64,000 bases of DNA, from positions 62,001-126,000 of the forward strand of contig NZ_RXNV01000008.1 in assembly GCF_003966265.1 (NCBI RefSeq). The letters run 5' to 3'. Below the pieces are notes generated by a model that was not told where the DNA came from, searched no databases, and saw only the letters and a program-made list of their open reading frames with translations. Shown here piece after piece: positions 16,743 through 26,800 of this stretch. Each line of letters opens with the position of its first letter. Positions within the stretch are counted from its first letter, which is position 1. The position numbers and the translations under genes are program-made. This DNA is from Shewanella atlantica. Lineage in GTDB: Bacteria; Pseudomonadota; Gammaproteobacteria; Enterobacterales; Shewanellaceae.

Positions 16743-17135
16743 ATGGCAGAGCATGAACTTCTCAGTGGTAAATTATTACGTGAGTATCAAACCATCCAGG
16801 CTATGGTTGAGATCTACTGTAAGTCGCACCATCATAGTAAGGCTTCAGAGTGTCAGGAATGCCAGGAATTTCTCGAGTACGCCCACACACGCCTAGACAG
16901 GTGCCCCTATGGTCAAATTAAACCCACCTGTAATAAATGTCCGGTACATTGCTATAAGCCTCATATGAAGACAAAGGCGAGAGAGATCATGATTTTCTCG
17001 GGACCTAAGATGATTTTGCCCCACCCTATCATGGCTATTCGTCACCTGTTTGCTGAACGAACCCCGGTACCTGAAACCGTACCGGTCGAAAGCTCTAATC
17101 GACATATTCGAAAAAACAGAAAAAAGCAGGGCTAA
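16743..17135 (+). CDS. YgbA-like, nitrous-oxide-stimulated promoter family protein
   Basis: A 130-residue cysteine-rich protein matching the family named after a nitrous oxide-stimulated promoter (YgbA in E. coli). Visible: REYQTIQAMVEIYCKSHHHSKASECQECQEFLEYAHTRLDRCPYG then KPTCNKCPVHCYKP and IMIFSGPKMILPHPIMAIRHL. The conserved cysteines and histidines suggest metal binding. YgbA in E. coli is induced by nitric oxide and helps recovery from nitrosative stress. GGAGG at 16732-16736 fits the second of two ATGs (16743). Regulation by NsrR is likely in relatives, but I cannot identify a convincing site here. Confidence 0.85.
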   Translation: MAEHELLSGKLLREYQTIQAMVEIYCKSHHHSKASECQECQEFLEYAHTRLDRCPYGQIKPTCNKCPVHCYKPHMKTKAREIMIFSGPKMILPHPIMAIRHLFAERTPVPETVPVESSNRHIRKNRKKQG

Positions 17136-17319
17136 CCAGCCCGGGATATTCAGCTAACAACTGCTCTAATCGACGATGACATTAGAGCAACTCTACCCTG
17201 TTAAGAACTTAACTCACCGATAACTCAGAAAGCCATTTGGGGCAGGTTTGTGTGACCTGCTTAAAATTTATTCTATAACTCTTGCATCCGGGTATCTGTT
17301 GCCATGACAATGAGTTGTT

Positions 17320-18210
17320 ATGAATGAATTTAGCACCTTTCTCACTCAAGGTTATTGGTGGTTGTCTCTGCTCGGCGGTATTCACTGTATCGGGTTAGGT
17401 CTTTATATTCGCTATATTTACAGAGACAAGAGTGGTAATCACAAGCTACTGGCTGGTCTATTTAGCCTGATGGCACTCTATTTTTTTACCGGTATGCTCA
17501 ACCGGGACAACTCACCGGCACCGATTCACTTGCTCTTTACCTTGATCATTCCAGTGTACTTTCTCCTTATGCCTCTGCTGTACCTGTATTGCTATCGCAG
17601 CCTGCATAATATTCGTGCTCCCATAAGTCTATCTAAACATTTTTATCTGCCAATCCTGATCGCCATTGTCATTTTTGTCACATCGCTGCTAAGTAACAAT
17701 TTAATTTCCGGTGCCGATTTACTGCAGAAAAGTATCGGCTCAGGCCTCAGGGATTTCAAAATAGGCACCGCTTTACCCGCATTGCTTAGCCTGCAGACCG
17801 GTTTTTATTTCATACTCATTATCCAGATGCTGAGAAAGTACCGGGGACGCTCTGGCAGGGTAGATCAGGAGAGCTTAAAGGATATCAAATTCCGCTGGCT
17901 GTTGGTGCTCACTCTGGCCATGATGTGCAATTGGCTGGTACGTACCACATTAGTCATTCTGCCGTTTTATATGGGTGACCATATCTCAGAGATCACTCAA
18001 GCATTTACCCGATTAATATTACTGCTGACCGTCTACCTGCTCGCCCTCTATGGACTTCAACAAGTAACTAAAGCGGCCTATTTAAGGGGGCGGTTAATAC
18101 GTCAATCCGAGCAGAATGTGTCTAAGGCTAAAGCCAGCAGCCAGCCCCTCAACTCTGAAGAGCTCAACTATCTGCAACAGTTGATGCAGGAGGAAAAAAA
18201 GCACAATTAA
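17320..18210 (+). CDS. Seven-helix membrane sensor resembling AraC-type regulators, without the HTH domain
   Basis: A 296-residue protein with seven hydrophobic segments spread over residues 12-250, followed by a short cytoplasmic tail ending ELNYLQQLMQEEKKHN. The layout and the tail match membrane-sensor AraC-family regulators up to the point where the helix-turn-helix domain normally begins (L-M-x-EEK). Here a TAA stop follows immediately. Reading the next 100 bp in all three forward frames gives no HTH. So it is either a truncated regulator or a sensor that works by another route. It starts at an ATG at 17320 with a GAGT stretch ahead. A TetR gene remnant lies just downstream. Confidence 0.6.
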   Translation: MNEFSTFLTQGYWWLSLLGGIHCIGLGLYIRYIYRDKSGNHKLLAGLFSLMALYFFTGMLNRDNSPAPIHLLFTLIIPVYFLLMPLLYLYCYRSLHNIRAPISLSKHFYLPILIAIVIFVTSLLSNNLISGADLLQKSIGSGLRDFKIGTALPALLSLQTGFYFILIIQMLRKYRGRSGRVDQESLKDIKFRWLLVLTLAMMCNWLVRTTLVILPFYMGDHISEITQAFTRLILLLTVYLLALYGLQQVTKAAYLRGRLIRQSEQNVSKAKASSQPLNSEELNYLQQLMQEEKKHN

Positions 18211-18239
18211 CACAATTCATCAACACATCGGAAGTCGAT

Positions 18240-18428
18240 TCAAGCCATGGTTTCATGGCCCTGTAAGAAACACCTTACCGCCTGAACTGAGTATCGCATC
18301 ATCTCTTCATCGGATGGGATATCCATGCCCAGCACCACATCCTGAAAATAGTTTCCCCTGAGCAAAGCCATGAGCTGAGAGGTTGCCGGAGCACATACCT
18401 TATTCCGGGAATGATCTACGTCCCCATT
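18240..18428 (-). pseudogene. Remnant of a TetR-type regulator C-terminus
   Basis: On the minus strand a 62-codon open stretch reads like protein (VCAPATSQLMALLRG, then YFQDVVLGMDIPSDEEMMRYSV, then CFLQGHETMA and stop). It resembles the helical C-terminal end of TetR regulators. It has no suitable start and is closed upstream by TGA at 18429-18431, with no DNA-binding domain near. The remaining part of the 407-bp gap to 18617 holds no other gene that I can support; GAGGGG at 18605 is the ribosome site of the next gene. Confidence 0.45.
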
Positions 18429-18617
18429 TCAGCGAATAAGGCTATCTGTTTTAACTCTTTTCGGCATCACGAAAAATACTCATTGTCATAGCAATGAGGA
18501 TGAGGTTTGCGCTAATGTATTGACCCAAATAGTTATGATACCAATCGACAAATGATTTGAATGCCTACCTGAGGGTCTGGCTTTCAACATCGACAATAAA
18601 AAATGAGGGGGATAAAG

Positions 18618-20684
18618 ATGGCAAGGGCAAATAAACTCACAGTGTTGGCCGTAATTTCGGCCGGACTATTTTTAGGAGGCTCGACAAACGCTTTAGCCTC
18701 GCAACGAACTCATCAAATAACCACAGATGATTTTTTCGACATCGGGGGGATGAGTAGCGTACAGTTAAGTCCCGACGGAAAACAGGCGGTCTGGCTCGAG
18801 ACGCGTTGGGATAAAGAGCTGGATAAATCCCAGCGAGACCTATGGCAGGTTAATACCAAAAATAAAAAAACGACCCGCTTAACCTTTACCAACGAAAGTG
18901 AGTCCAGCCCTAAGTGGAGCGGTGATGGCCAGTATATCTACTATATTGGCAAAGTGACCCATGAAGACAAGAAAGCTCCCTACAACGGTAAGAGTCAGGT
19001 CTTTCGTATCAGCAAAGATGGCGGTGATGCGGTGCCCGTGACCAAAGAGGTTGAGGGTGTCAGTTCATTTTCACTCAGCTCCGATGGTAATACCCTTTAC
19101 TTCTTAGGCAGTAAGACGGTCAAAGACAAAGATGAATGGGCTGCTATGCGCGCCGGCCACAGCGCGCCAAAATATGCGCATGGCGAAAGAAAAACCAACC
19201 CACTATATAAGCTCGATCTTCAGCATTTCAAACAGCAACTCATTCTGGATGATGACAAGGTCGTGTGGAATTTCAGCGTCAGCGATGATGGCAGTAAAGT
19301 TGCCCGAATTACTACGACCGATAATGAGCTGGTCAACCTAGAAGGTTGGTCCGATATAGAAATTTATAATACCCGAAGTAAAACCAACGAGGTTCTGGAG
19401 GATACGGCATGGCGCGAACAGGCTCCTTCGCCCTACGGTTGGTTACTCGGACTCGATTGGCACTCAGATAACCAACAGCTCGCCTTTCGTATCGACTTCG
19501 ATGGCCACCCGGGTAAGCTGTTTGTCTCAAATACCAAGACCAAGTCGCTGACTGAAGTGGCGCGTATCAATGATGTGACGCTAAACTCATCAGACATTCA
19601 CTGGCGTCCGAATAGTGATGAACTCTGTTACCGCGGCGCCGATCATGCCAGGGTCAAACTCTTTTGTACTGAGGTTGAAGATGGTAAGCAGGGAGATACC
19701 AGAGCGGTCGTTAATGGCGATCTGGTGATCGGCAGCTACAGCTTCAGCCACAACGGTAAGAAGTTAGCATTTAGCCATAATGGGCTGGATCACTTCTCAG
19801 ATATGTTCATTGCCGATGCCAATAGCAAACGCGCTAAATTTAAGCGTATCACCAATATCAACCCTCAGGTCGATAGCTGGATACTTCCGCAAATATCCGT
19901 GGTTAAATGGAAAGCTCCAGATGGCAGCACTGTCGAAGGAATATTGGATCTCCCGGCTGGATATAAGAAAGAGGATGGTCCACTTCCCTTAATCGTGCAG
20001 ATCCATGGCGGCCCCACCTCGGCAACACCTTATGCGCTGCAACACAGGTCTTACGGCCGCTCTACATTTACCGCAAATGGCTGGGCACTGCTGTCACCTA
20101 ACTATCGTGGCTCAACCGGCTATGGCGATAAGTTCCTCACCGACCTTGTGGGTCAGGAGCATGTTATCGAGGTCAATGACATTATGGCCGGTGTCGATCA
20201 CCTGATCGATGAAGGGATTGTCGATGGCGATAAGATGGCGGTCATGGGATGGAGCAACGGTGGCTATCTCACCAATGCGTTGATCAGTACCAATGAGCGC
20301 TTCAAGGCGGCAAGTTCCGGTGCCGGAGTGTTCGACCAACGCCTGCAGTGGATGCTAGAAGATACACCGGGTCACGTGGTCAACTTTATGGAAGGGTTAC
20401 CTTGGGAGAAGCCAGACGCATACACTCATGGTTCTTCACTCACTCATGCAGACAAGATCAAAACACCAACCCTTATCCATATCGGTGAAAATGATCAACG
20501 CGTTCCGGTCGGACATGCACAGGGGCTATATCGTGCACTCAAACATTACCTCAATATACCGGTTGAGTTGATCGTATATCCGGACGAAGGTCATGGACTG
20601 AGTAAGTACCAACACAGAAAAGCCAAGATGGAGTGGGATCAGAAATGGTTCAACCACTACGTCCTGGGTAAAGCCATCGATTAA
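18618..20684 (+). CDS. Secreted S9 family prolyl oligopeptidase/dipeptidyl peptidase
   Basis: A 688-residue serine peptidase with a signal peptide (cut near NALASQ). The N-terminal 420 residues form a beta-propeller with TolB/DPP-like blades (LSPDGKQAVWLETRW, PKWSGDGQYIYYIGK, SLSSDGNTLYFLG). The C-terminal alpha/beta-hydrolase domain has the nucleophile in MGWSNGGYLT, Asp in GENDQRVP and His in PDEGHGLSKYQH, so the triad is complete. It should trim peptides in the periplasm, probably at proline or related positions. ATG 18618 is chosen because GAGGGG sits 7 bp before it. It is followed by a terminator at 20733 and looks monocistronic. Confidence 0.9.
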   Translation: MARANKLTVLAVISAGLFLGGSTNALASQRTHQITTDDFFDIGGMSSVQLSPDGKQAVWLETRWDKELDKSQRDLWQVNTKNKKTTRLTFTNESESSPKWSGDGQYIYYIGKVTHEDKKAPYNGKSQVFRISKDGGDAVPVTKEVEGVSSFSLSSDGNTLYFLGSKTVKDKDEWAAMRAGHSAPKYAHGERKTNPLYKLDLQHFKQQLILDDDKVVWNFSVSDDGSKVARITTTDNELVNLEGWSDIEIYNTRSKTNEVLEDTAWREQAPSPYGWLLGLDWHSDNQQLAFRIDFDGHPGKLFVSNTKTKSLTEVARINDVTLNSSDIHWRPNSDELCYRGADHARVKLFCTEVEDGKQGDTRAVVNGDLVIGSYSFSHNGKKLAFSHNGLDHFSDMFIADANSKRAKFKRITNINPQVDSWILPQISVVKWKAPDGSTVEGILDLPAGYKKEDGPLPLIVQIHGGPTSATPYALQHRSYGRSTFTANGWALLSPNYRGSTGYGDKFLTDLVGQEHVIEVNDIMAGVDHLIDEGIVDGDKMAVMGWSNGGYLTNALISTNERFKAASSGAGVFDQRLQWMLEDTPGHVVNFMEGLPWEKPDAYTHGSSLTHADKIKTPTLIHIGENDQRVPVGHAQGLYRALKHYLNIPVELIVYPDEGHGLSKYQHRKAKMEWDQKWFNHYVLGKAID

Positions 20685-20732
20685 CACCAGGTTCAACATT
20701 TCACTGAACCTAAGCTGACAAGCAGATAAAAA

Positions 20733-20755
20733 AGCGCCATAACCGGCGCTTTTTT
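20733..20755 (+). terminator. Rho-independent terminator
   Basis: AGCGCC-ATAACC-GGCGCT with T-run after and A-run before; may work in both directions. It lies 48 bp after the S9 peptidase stop. Confidence 0.85.
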
Positions 20756-20836
20756 CATTTCCGGTCATTCATTTATTACACTTTGATGCGTATGCTAATT
20801 GTACTAATGTGAACGCTTTTTGAAATGGAGTCCAAA

Positions 20837-21403
20837 ATGAAAAAATTCATCTCAGCTATCTCAATCGCAACCTGTTTTATCGCCAGCATTTTCGCGACCC
20901 AAGTTGCCGCTGCCGATGACAGTTACTCTGAAGCTATCGCGAATTTTAAACAGGCCAGTGATACACATAAATTCTTCAATAATGCCTACGGATACGCCAT
21001 CTTCCCTACAGTAGGAAAAGGCGGATTCGGGATTGGTGCTGCCTACGGTAAAGGGCGTGTTTATAAGGGAAACAGCTATAAGGGAGATACCAGCCTCTCT
21101 CAGCTATCTCTGGGCTTTCAGATTGGCGGCCAGGCCTACAGCGAGATCATCTTCTTTAAAGATGCCAAATCCTATAATGAGTTTACCAGTGGCAGCTTCG
21201 AATTTGGCGCTCAAGCCTCCGCAGTAGCAATAACCATAGGCGCTAACGCGCAAGCCGGCACCACAGGTAACTCCAGCAGTGCTGGCAAGGCAGCAGCAAA
21301 AGCAGCCTACATCAACGGCATGGCAGTTTACACCTTAGCCAAAGGCGGCCTGATGTTTGAAGCAGCCCTTGCGGGACAGTCATTTACCTTCGAAGAGAAG
21401 TAG
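20837..21403 (+). CDS. Secreted YSC84/SYLF-domain lipid-binding protein
   Basis: A 188-residue exported protein with signal peptide (cut near VAAADD). The SYLF (YSC84) domain is plain: FFNNAYGYAIFPTVGKGGFGIGAAYGKGRVY, then LSLGFQIGGQAYSEIIFF and GAQASAVAITIGANAQAG, ending LAKGGLMFEAALAGQSFTF. The eukaryotic relatives bind phosphoinositides; the bacterial role is unclear and probably concerns envelope lipids. ATG 20837 is preferred to 20825, since GGAG sits seven bases before it. It is transcribed alone. Confidence 0.85.
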   Translation: MKKFISAISIATCFIASIFATQVAAADDSYSEAIANFKQASDTHKFFNNAYGYAIFPTVGKGGFGIGAAYGKGRVYKGNSYKGDTSLSQLSLGFQIGGQAYSEIIFFKDAKSYNEFTSGSFEFGAQASAVAITIGANAQAGTTGNSSSAGKAAAKAAYINGMAVYTLAKGGLMFEAALAGQSFTFEEK

Positions 21404-21579
21404 GAATTAAAGGTCCTGGGTCCGAGTTCCTGGAATCTAGGGACTCGAACCTGCTTCTATCTTGTTGTCGGATAACGCCTGCATTTGCGACAAATCTGTA
21501 GTGGCTGTTTGTGCTAGCGAAGCGTGAGCACAAAAAAACCACGGAAAATTTCTCCAGTCAGCGAAACAAGGTGGCCTTG

Positions 21580-22010
21580 TTAAGCTTTGCCACTGATTAA
21601 GTGCCAACGCTGTTTCAGGCCTAGTGCGTATGTTAAACCTAGGAGTAAACATATGCCCGAACTAATGAGCCAGAAGGTTAACGAGTTACCTGGAAAAGCT
21701 GGCATTATGAAGTAAAATCCCAGTGTTCGGGCTAACAGTACAGCTGAAATTAGTGCCAAAGCAAACCGAACCAAATTAAACCTGCACCAGAAAACGCGTA
21801 GGTTGCCCAAAGCAATAGAACAGCAGAAATGATGCTGGTGACAGTAGTTGGATAAGGGTGCCCGCTTTCAGCCATTTGAGCCATCTGTTCACCTGCACCG
21901 AGAAAGCGATACCAATCACCACCAAATACTATGCATCCGATATGAATTAATGCTGCGAATACAGTAAGCACTCCTGCTATTTGCAAAAGGTTTATTCTGT
22001 GATTTTTCAT
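21580..22010 (-). pseudogene. Frameshifted gene for a four-helix membrane protein
   Basis: Two overlapping minus-strand frames (22010-21750 and 21810-21580) read as one protein. The first gives MKNHRINLLQIAGVLTVFAALIHIG, GDWYRFLGAGEQMAQMAESG and YAFSGAG; the second continues RFALALISAVLLARTLGFYFIMPAFPGNSLTFWLISSGICLLLG. Joined, they make a four-helix inner-membrane protein of about 140 residues, a common hypothetical type. The shift lies near 21760-21790, around a run of T and G. It could be a real mutation or a sequencing error. I know of no function. Confidence 0.65.
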
Positions 22011-22041
22011 CTACACTCCTTGTGAAGCCTATCCTTATTAG

Positions 22042-22245
22042 TTAGCTGTTTGTGACCCTGCGTTTTACAGTAAACTTTTTAACAGCCAAATCAGCCAGTA
22101 CCCATAGCAAAACAAACATCCCCGTATCTATAAGAAGGTTAATCAAATCAAAGGGGTCTGAAATGAAGTTATAACTAAAGTTGAAAAAGCTGAAAATCAA
22201 CTTAGAGCCAATATAGGCTACTAAGAATGGAATGATGTAATTCAT
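22042..22245 (-). CDS. Small hypothetical membrane protein
   Basis: A 67-residue protein with two hydrophobic segments (MNYIIPFLVAYIGSKLIFSF and LINLLIDTGMFVLLWVLADLAV) and a basic C-terminus. ATG 22245 is the most natural start; an ATG at 22257 would add four residues. It lies 31 bp upstream of the frameshifted membrane protein and could be cotranscribed. Family not recognised. Confidence 0.45.
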   Translation of the reverse strand: MNYIIPFLVAYIGSKLIFSFFNFSYNFISDPFDLINLLIDTGMFVLLWVLADLAVKKFTVKRRVTNS

Positions 22246-22293
22246 GTTTAACCTCATGAAGCAACTTAGATGCTGACAGTCATTTATATGCAA

Positions 22294-22846
22294 AACTTGG
22301 TTTTCACATAAAAATGGCAGTCAAAGAACAGGTAACGTCTTATTCAATAGCAGCACGATAATCCTCTTGGCTGCTTGCTCAGTTAGCTAAAGCTATCATC
22401 TACAACTTATTGCAGCAAATGAATTGTTTTTTGTTTCATGAACAAAAACAATAAGATCTGTTCGATAAAAAGATGCGTGGGTGCTTATGAGGTCTGCATA
22501 ACTCTTTACTGGACTGCACAACAAATGGATATTCAGCAGACAAAGCCGAATCGTAGAGAGAAAACCTTCTTTTGAATATCCAGGTGTAGATGCAGCAGTG
22601 GCCGTTGACAGCATGGATGCTGTCGTCGAGCTTACAAGGAAGTACTTGCAGCGAGCCACTGAAGTATCTACACATCCCCCGCCGGGCAGGCGTTAGATTC
22701 CAATTTAGCTATGACCTTCAATGACATATGCCAACAGCAAAAGTCACTGGATTCCGGCTAAAAAGCGCTGCCGGAATGACGAAAGGTAACGAGTAAAACA
22801 AAATGAACCAAGGTGAAAATGTAATCAGCCTTCATTCGAAGGCGAG
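22294..22846. other. Gene-free region with repeat elements
   Basis: A 553-bp stretch with no frame that I can support. It holds an 18-bp palindrome GACAGCAT-GG-ATGCTGTC (22607-22624) in a context (AGCTTACA, GAAGTACTTGCAGCG) that looks like a family of dispersed intergenic repeats. It also holds a REP-like stem ATTCCGGC/GCCGGAAT (22751-22777) with the typical following GACGAAAGG. Short frames over 22396-22675 run through these repeats and read as low-quality protein. Confidence 0.6.
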
Positions 22847-23437
22847 CTACTCATGTCCCCAAGGCGCCGGCGGTAGCGCCACGGGTTTAGTCAAATCGAA
22901 ATCGACCCTGAAATCACGCTCTTCTCGCGTTAAGCGGTAAGTAAACTCTTCAGGCTTAACGTACATATGCCACACGTTGGTGACTGACACATCTAAGCCA
23001 TTCTCTCTGAAGTTATTAATCGAGTAGGCATCAACCGGGAAAGACTGCTCAGTCGCGCTGCCCATATCCGATGTCATACCACCATACATGGTCACCTTGT
23101 CTTCCGTGCCGTCCTGATGACGATGATCATGAGCTAGATGCAAACCATACTTAGTCTTGGTGATAACCCAGGTACGGGAGTGGTCGTTTCCTACATGAAA
23201 CGGCACCTTAAGTTCACTGTCATTACACTCACGAACATGCATAATCAGTTTTTTACCACTAAATGCCGAGTCAGCACTGTTACCGGCGGTGACGCTTCCC
23301 TCAAATGCCTTACCGCAATGCGCTGCGATACTATCGAAAAAAGCATCCTGCTCCGGTGTCGTTGCCAACGCAGGCAGCGAGAATATAGTTGCCGAAGCAG
23401 CCAACAGACCAAACTTTGAGTATTTTATTGTTTTCAT
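22847..23437 (-). CDS. Secreted protein of unknown function
   Basis: A 196-residue periplasmic protein with a signal peptide (MKTIKYSKFGLLAASATIFSLPALAT). The mature chain starts TPEQDAFFDSIAAHCGKAFEG and contains a His/Asp-rich centre (HVGNDHSRTWVI, LHLAHDHRHQDGTED), which could bind a metal, and a conserved-looking YTMYGG-type loop near TSDMGSA. Two cysteines (AHCGKAF, RECNDSE) may form a disulfide. I do not recognise a characterised family. ATG 23437 begins the signal peptide; a longer frame to 23494 has no function. It lies downstream of ttrA, but a terminator intervenes, so it is not clearly part of that operon. Confidence 0.7.
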   Translation of the reverse strand: MKTIKYSKFGLLAASATIFSLPALATTPEQDAFFDSIAAHCGKAFEGSVTAGNSADSAFSGKKLIMHVRECNDSELKVPFHVGNDHSRTWVITKTKYGLHLAHDHRHQDGTEDKVTMYGGMTSDMGSATEQSFPVDAYSINNFRENGLDVSVTNVWHMYVKPEEFTYRLTREERDFRVDFDLTKPVALPPAPWGHE

Positions 23438-23616
23438 TATTTTCTCCGTCAATTTGACTATCTGTTTTTCAGTCCAAATCAAACAGACTAGCACAGAGAG
23501 ATAAATTAAAACTGAATACTCTTTAACGACTGAAAGGCGAGCGACTCAACAGCTTACCTGACGCTTGGGTTCAATGAGCTTACTGGATAGAGATTGATGC
23601 AGAGTGTGATGTTATT

Positions 23617-23650
23617 AAAAAAAGACCCTCTACAACAAACGTTATAGAGG
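23617..23650 (-). terminator. Terminator between the ttrA-like gene and the secreted protein gene
   Basis: On the minus strand CCTCTA, a 12-base loop and TAGAGG are followed by GTC and seven T. It probably ends the ttrBA-like transcript. Confidence 0.6.
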
Positions 23651-23787
23651 CAACCAAATATGATGATGTGGTTAGGTGTGGTTAGATGAACTTGGAATGC
23701 TTGTTAACAACCTTTAGCGGCACCATCCATTTTGTGCCCCTTCAAGGTCGTGGACTATTTGCAGGGTTACCAGCAAAGAGGAGTCAA

Positions 23788-23829
23788 GGAATCAGCCCTA
23801 ACAGACAACTCTGATGGAGGGCTGATTCC
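23788..23829 (-). other. Long perfect hairpin just after the ttrA-like stop
   Basis: GGAATCAGCCCT and AGGGCTGATTCC make a 12-bp perfect stem around an 18-base loop, 9 bp after the stop of the molybdoenzyme gene. Without a T-run it is more likely an mRNA 3'-end stabiliser than a terminator. Confidence 0.6.
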
Positions 23830-23838
23830 GATTTACCG

Positions 23839-26800
23839 TTATGCCTTCTCTACACGTACCGGTACACCGTGACGACAGTTGGCACCAGTCCAATAGTCGT
23901 TGAGCATGCTGGCCTTGGCTTGACGGGTTGGATCAGACGGGATCATCTGGTTGATCGCGACGCCTCCCGCACGCTCTTGAAGGCCAGGGACTGACTTACC
24001 ATTGATGACTCGATTGTCTGCACCGAACCCTTGTGAGTGCCCAAAACCGTGAGATACACATACCGCACCTTTAGCGACACCCGAATCGGTCTGTAACAGG
24101 CCAACGGCAGGCTTGCCGTTCGCAGTTATCAGTTTGACGTTATCACCGTCGTTTAAGCCCTGCTCATTAGCGGTGTCTTGATTCATATAGACATAATTAG
24201 TCGGACTAATTTCGGCGATACGCTTATAGGCCACCGCATAGTTAGAGCGCACTGTCGCCTTATAGCTTGAAAACAACAGAGGGTACTCAGACTTAGGCCA
24301 ATGGCTCTCCCAGGTATCTCCATTCCAGAACTTATGTTCCTGATAGGTGATAGTGCCGGGATAACGCTCTCCGGAGTAGGCATGGCGCAAGTGTGTTACC
24401 GCTTCATGATAGATCTGCAGACACTTAGCCCCCGCTCCCTTGATGAAATCACCGTCATAACGATCATCCGCCACATAGTAACCGCCTCGTGACAATAGAG
24501 ACTCGACCTGACTGGTTTCAGCTGGGGTTAGTCTTGGAGTCAGCGGCTTCATCGCATAATCCAGCCCTGCCCACTCTCTGTCCTCGGCCGTTACCTTAGG
24601 TAGGCCTTCACATTGAGCAGCCACGTTAGCCAGATATTTAGCATGCCAATCTTCGAAACACAGCAGATCAGCCTGATGGCCATCTGCGTGAGCGATAGCT
24701 CCTTTACCGAAGCCGGGTAGCTTCATCTCTAAGGCGATATCGATCAGCAACTGCTCCATACACACATGCTGACCACGTTCGTTTTTAACCGTTCTCGGTG
24801 TTACCAATGGCGATGCCGCGACGACGCCCAGCATATGTGATCCCCACATACGATCGGCCGCATACTCTTCCAGCATTGAACGATCCGGAATGAAATAGTC
24901 CGCATAGCGGTTAGTCTCATTCATATGACAATCTATGCCGACAATTAACGGCAGACGTTTTGGATCGGCGATACTCGCCACCACTTCCTGGCTGATCGAG
25001 GCCGCACTATAGAGGAAGTTGTTCCGCCAGTTGAACAACACCTTGGCCCGATATGGGTCGGCGTTGGCATGACTGGTCCACTGCTCGGCCGCGTTCATGG
25101 CCGGCAATGCTTCGTGCCATGGTGTGCTGGCTGGATAAGGATTTTGCCCCTTGGCAACCTTCTGCTTGTATTCGGTTGAAGACTCGTAGGCACCATCACG
25201 GCAGGCATTGACTACGCCGTCTAAACTGACACCATCGGCGATATTGGCCAGATCGTAGCGCCCCTCCATGCCACCTATTGGTCCGTTACCGTAGCTCGCG
25301 CCACCTTTAGCATCGTGAGAGCCGACCAAGGTATTCAATGTTGCCCAGATCCAGCCCATCACAAAGCCGTCGGAAGAGTTAGTGCCACCGTTACCCGCAA
25401 TACAGGCCTTACGACCATAGTGACCTAAATCTTTCGCCACCTGACGCATATCTTCGGCGCTGATCCCAGATTGCTCGGCATAGACCTTCATACTGGTGCG
25501 CTGTGCTTCTTCCCGAAGCAGAGACAGGGAAGAAACCAGTTTAACCCGACGCCCCTTACTATCTTTTAGCGTCTTACTGACAAACAGCTCTGCCTTATCA
25601 CCCGACTCGGCAGACACTAAGGTCTGACTACCCGACTTGATGATCAACGCTTCATCGCCACCGAGGCCGAAATCAGCCGCTTTGGCAAACCCCTTGTAGT
25701 TAGGATGCTTAGGATCCATCACCACCAAGTGACCCGCATTGGTATAGTTAAGCTCGCCCGCCGCCTTCGCAGCCTTCTCACTCGCTCCTTCAAGATGGAC
25801 CTTATTGAACCAGCCCTCTTCGAGCATGGTACGGATCACACCAAAGGAGAATGCCGCATCCTGGCCAGGTTTAACCGCTAACCACTTGGCGTTGGTATCT
25901 GCAGCAACTGTGGTACGCAGTAGTGGGTCGACACATACATATTTGAACTTTCTATCGACTCGGCTATCGGCTAGTCCACGGCCGACACGGTTAAGGCTGG
26001 CACCCGATGATCCGGGGCTGGTTCCCATAAACAAACCGTACTCGACATTTTCCCAATCGACATCGTTGAGCCACTCTTCGAAACCCGGTGACATACCCAG
26101 AGCAAAGCCGGTTGCTTGCGCCGCGCCACAATAGGCATGCTTGGTACCTAAGTTGCTGGTTCCCCATGACTGCTGCATAAAGCGTGCGTAGAAACTGCCA
26201 CGCAACGTATCTTCGGCGCAAAAGGTAGCAAACAGGTGGTTAGCCGCAGTGCCAAACTCCGGGAACCCGGGTTTAACTTGCTTATCGAGCTGGCGTACAG
26301 CCCTTAAACCTTCTACATGGCCTTCGCCAAACAGATCACCACCATTTACTATCTCAGAAAGTGCCTGTTCATAGCTGATACTGACCCACTTACCTTCACC
26401 ACGCTTGCCCGCACGCTTAAGCACCTGCGTCACACGGCGTTCATCATCGACCGAATCGGCACAACTTGCACCCTTCGCACAGGTAGTGGCACGGTTTTCG
26501 AGTCCGGCTTCACCCGCCAGGGCAACATAACTTTGTTTAACTGCAGTATCTATTGGAAGCGGAGCACCGGAATTGTTTTCACAATAGGGGTTGCCACCTA
26601 CTTTCAGTACCTTGTCACTGGCTTCGTCGATACGTACCCGCAGGCCACAGATGTTGTAGCAGCTAAAACAGCGTGAATAGGCGGTACGTATACCCGGCGT
26701 TCTCTGCCACTGACCGTCACTGCCTTGCTGGCACTCCGGAGGAATGGGGTGACCGAAGTGTGCCACATCCTGGCTACGCACTGGCCCACTTTTATGGCCT

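Noticed and set aside
18405..18440. A third copy of the TTATTCG/CGAATAA operator near 18405-18440
   Set aside because: A CGAATAA is present, but the matching arm is imperfect and about 27 bases away instead of 12.
22396..22675. Two overlapping minus-strand frames of about 80 codons
   Set aside because: They run through palindromic repeats, lack ribosome sites and have low-complexity composition.
23200..23440. Making the secreted protein at 22847-23437 part of the ttrBA-like operon
   Set aside because: A terminator and a long hairpin separate it from ttrA, with a 401-bp gap, and it has no link to molybdoenzymes in sequence.
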